Positions 33,287 through 35,025 of a DNA stretch of 35,025 nucleotides are shown here, one piece after another. The notes under the pieces were generated by a model, which was given only the letters and a program-made list of their open reading frames with translations, did no database searches and was not told where the DNA came from. A program made the position numbers and the translations under genes. Origin of the DNA: an uncultured Chloroflexota bacterium (lineage in GTDB: Bacteria; Chloroflexota; Dehalococcoidia; SM23-28-2; RBG-16-64-32); NCBI GenBank assembly GCA_913056415.1, contig CAJXNA010000001.1, positions 1 to 35,025 on the forward strand, in the 5' to 3' direction. How positions within the stretch are numbered: position 1 is the first letter of the stretch; each line of letters starts with the position of its first letter.

Positions 33287-33832
33287 GTGACGGGTGTTGC
33301 CCAAGAGCGATTAGAGCGGCTGCTCAGGCTAGTGTTGGGGCAACGGCTGTCTTCTCGAACTACGTTCATCAGGTTCGTGTTGGTGGGTGGCACTGGCTAT
33401 GTGGTCTACCAGTCGGTTCTTTTCCTGATGTACGACTCGCCTCTTATCTGGTTTTTGCCGGCCAAGAACACCAGCGCTGATATCCTCGTCTTCGAGCACG
33501 GCGACCTTCGTTTCCTGATTACGACTCTGGTGGCCACCTCGCTGGCGCTTGTTGGAGTATTCACGGGGCACAACCTGTGGACCTTCGGCACTAAGCTTTC
33601 GGATCGTAAGCCTCTCTGGCTGCGCTTTGGTCAGTTCCTTGCTTTCGCTTCTGTAGCGGCGTTCGGGATCGTGCTGCCAACGGTAAACGTTCTCACCGTC
33701 CAGTTCGATCTGTACCACTTCCTCGCCCTACCCGTTGGGGTCGCGTTAGGAGGCGTCTGGGACTGGCTCTGGTACTCGCGGTTCGTTTGGCGAGGTTCCC
33801 GGGCCGAGCAGGCCGACGCACACGGCGGATGA
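33287..33832 (+). CDS. GtrA-like membrane protein, second copy
   Basis: A 181-residue four-helix protein of the GtrA family. Motifs are IRFVLVGGTGYVVYQSVLFL near residue 29, GHNLWTFGTKL in the middle loop, and VWDWLWYSRFVWRG at the end. It shares with the first copy (27325) the segment around IWFLPAKNTSADILVFEHGDL, beyond the usual family motifs, so the two are paralogues in this locus. The start is GTG at 33287, with GAGGGA just upstream and a strong promoter further up. The GT-C glycosyltransferase gene at 34083 follows on the same strand, about 250 bases on. Confidence 0.85.
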   Translation: MTGVAQERLERLLRLVLGQRLSSRTTFIRFVLVGGTGYVVYQSVLFLMYDSPLIWFLPAKNTSADILVFEHGDLRFLITTLVATSLALVGVFTGHNLWTFGTKLSDRKPLWLRFGQFLAFASVAAFGIVLPTVNVLTVQFDLYHFLALPVGVALGGVWDWLWYSRFVWRGSRAEQADAHGG

Positions 33833-34082
33833 ACCCCTATCCCGCGCGAGACATCGTTACGGACGGGTGCGGACAATGAGGGCCGCAACCGCTGTTCCTG
33901 ATCCTGGCCCGCCAAGGCCGAAGGCCAGCCGTCCACTAGGGACTGCTAGCGACCTTCGCCGTATTCATGGGCAGCCTGTTCGTGGTCTACGCCACCAGCG
34001 AGACTTTCCTCAGCGCCGACGGCCACCTGCGAGATAGCAGGGGAAAACGGTGGAAGTGCTAGACTAAAAGCCGAGCACGAGA
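33833..34082 (+). other. Gap with remnant of a membrane-protein N-terminus
   Basis: Between the second GtrA gene and the frameshifted glycosyltransferase, a plus-strand frame from 33943 to the TAG at 34060-34062 encodes LLATFAVFMGSLFVVYATSE followed by TFLSADGHLRD, which looks like one membrane helix and the start of an outer loop. No normal start codon precedes it; an in-frame TAG lies at 33937-33939, while a neighbouring frame from an ATG near 33876 leads up to it. It may be the debris of a decayed membrane protein gene. The parent family is not identified. Confidence 0.35.
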
Positions 34083-35025
34083 ATGGAGACAGAAGCGGCA
34101 GGGGCTCCCGCTGGCAGGTCACGGTTGGGCGTCACGGTCAAGCCCATCACCGCCATACTGGCGGCAGGCCTAGTGATCCGGCTGTTGGTAGCCGCTGTTC
34201 CCGGTGTCGGGGCCGGACCTCGACACCTTCCGGGGCTGGAGCTTACAGCTGGCTGACGATGGCCCCTGGAACTTCTATAGCAGTGACTTTTTCGCCGACT
34301 ACTCGCCGGGCTACCTTTACATCCTGTGGCTTTTCGGACTGCTTAATAATGTCTTCTCTTTTAGCAGCGACCAGTTCCACTACCTTCTCAAGCTACCGGC
34401 CATCGTCGCCGACCTGGCCTCGGCCTACCTGCTGTATCGGATGCTCGTGGGCCGGAAGCCCGTCGTCCAGCTGGGTACGCCCATCCTGTATCTGCTGCTT
34501 CCCACTGTCCTCTTCATCGGGTCGGTGTGGGGCCAGGTGGACAGCATCCTCGCCTTCTTCCTTCTCCTGGCTGTCTACTACCTGGCCCAAGGCCGTCCCG
34601 TTTGGGCCTCGGTGGCCTACGTGGTAGGCTTCCTCATCAAGCCCCAGGCGATAGCGGCGTTGCCCCTGTTGGCCTTCTGGCTCCTCAGGAACAATCCCGC
34701 GCGCGTTTGGGTCAAGGCTCTCTCAGCGTCTATTGCAGCCGGCTTATTCATCATCCTACCCTTCTTCCCGCGAAATCCTCTGAGAATATTCGAGCAGCTA
34801 AGCAACGCGGCAGAGCTCTATCCCGTCAATTCATCCTTCGCCTACAATTTCTGGGGTATGTTTGGGCTGTTCAAGCCGGACGACGCAACTTTCTGGGGCA
34901 TAGAATGGCGCCAATGGGGCATCGGGCTGTTCGCGGCCGCCATCCTGGCTATCATCTTCGTTTTCCGTGACGCTAAGAACCCGGGCCTGGTGGCCTTGGC
35001 GACAGCCCTCTCCATTCTAGCCTTC
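34083..35025 (+). pseudogene. GT-C membrane glycosyltransferase, frameshifted and cut by window edge
   Basis: Paralogue of the glycosyltransferase at 27895-29259. An ATG at 34083 opens a frame encoding METEAAGAPAGRS, then VIRLLVAAVPGVG, which stops at a TGA (34254-34256). One frame over, from about 34210, the sequence continues as PDLDTFRGWSLQLADDGPWN, then DYSPGYLYILW, SVWGQVDSILAFFLLLAVYY and FLIKPQAIAALP, and stays open to the right edge. Alignment with the paralogue places one extra base in the GGGG run at 34209-34212. Removing it restores the full reading frame. This may be a recent true frameshift or a homopolymer error in the assembly, so the gene could be intact. It follows the second GtrA copy on the same strand. 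Confidence 0.8.

Noticed and set aside
34254..34256. In-frame TGA in the second GT-C gene as a selenocysteine codon
   Set aside because: SelB is present in the window, but here the homologous sequence before the TGA is already in another frame, so a one-base frameshift explains it better.

Overview
The window looks like high-GC bacterial chromosome with tightly packed genes. I infer a Chloroflexota-like organism (possibly Dehalococcoidia or a relative). The grounds are gene content: a single-chain SecDF, and a large polytopic membrane protein of the DUF2298-like kind beside PMT-type and GT87-like glycosyltransferases. No rRNA or marker sequence confirms this.

Layout. (1) Positions 1-12759, minus strand: a division and cell wall (dcw) operon, transcribed mraZ-rsmH-ftsL-like-ftsI-murF-mraY-murD-ftsW-murG-murC-murB-ddl, with ddl cut by the left edge. 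Most junctions are ATGA overlaps or gaps under 30 bases. murE is absent from its usual place between ftsI and murF. Upstream of mraZ lie a good promoter and three GTGGGG boxes at 10-base spacing, a textbook MraZ operator. (2) Positions 12962-22821, plus strand: moaB/mogA-like, trmD, rplS (with a long acidic tail), a terminator, priA, def (probable CTG start), cca, yajC, secDF and a small DUF6504-like gene. These serve tRNA and ribosome maturation, replication restart, protein N-terminal processing and protein export. (3) Positions 22811-27150: selB (minus), an AcuC/HDAC-family deacetylase (plus) and hemW (minus). The 5' end of selB is duplicated around a small array of palindromic repeats, which creates a 55-codon upstream ORF. 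(4) Positions 27325-35025: a membrane glycosylation island with two GtrA-like proteins, two paralogous GT-C glycosyltransferases (one frameshifted and cut by the right edge), a DUF2298-like membrane protein and a PMT-family protein mannosyltransferase. Each GtrA gene is the neighbour of one member of the GT-C pair, so a GtrA plus GT-C module appears to have been duplicated.

How the genes work together. The dcw block makes lipid II and the septal transpeptidase machinery under likely MraZ autoregulation. The second block is housekeeping. The last block probably builds or transfers polyprenyl-phosphate-linked sugars on the outer face of the membrane. I see no CRISPR array, tRNA, rRNA, transposase or phage gene. 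The most unusual features are the selB 5' duplication with its repeat array, the duplicated GtrA/GT-C module, the def start region and the acidic tail of ribosomal protein L19.
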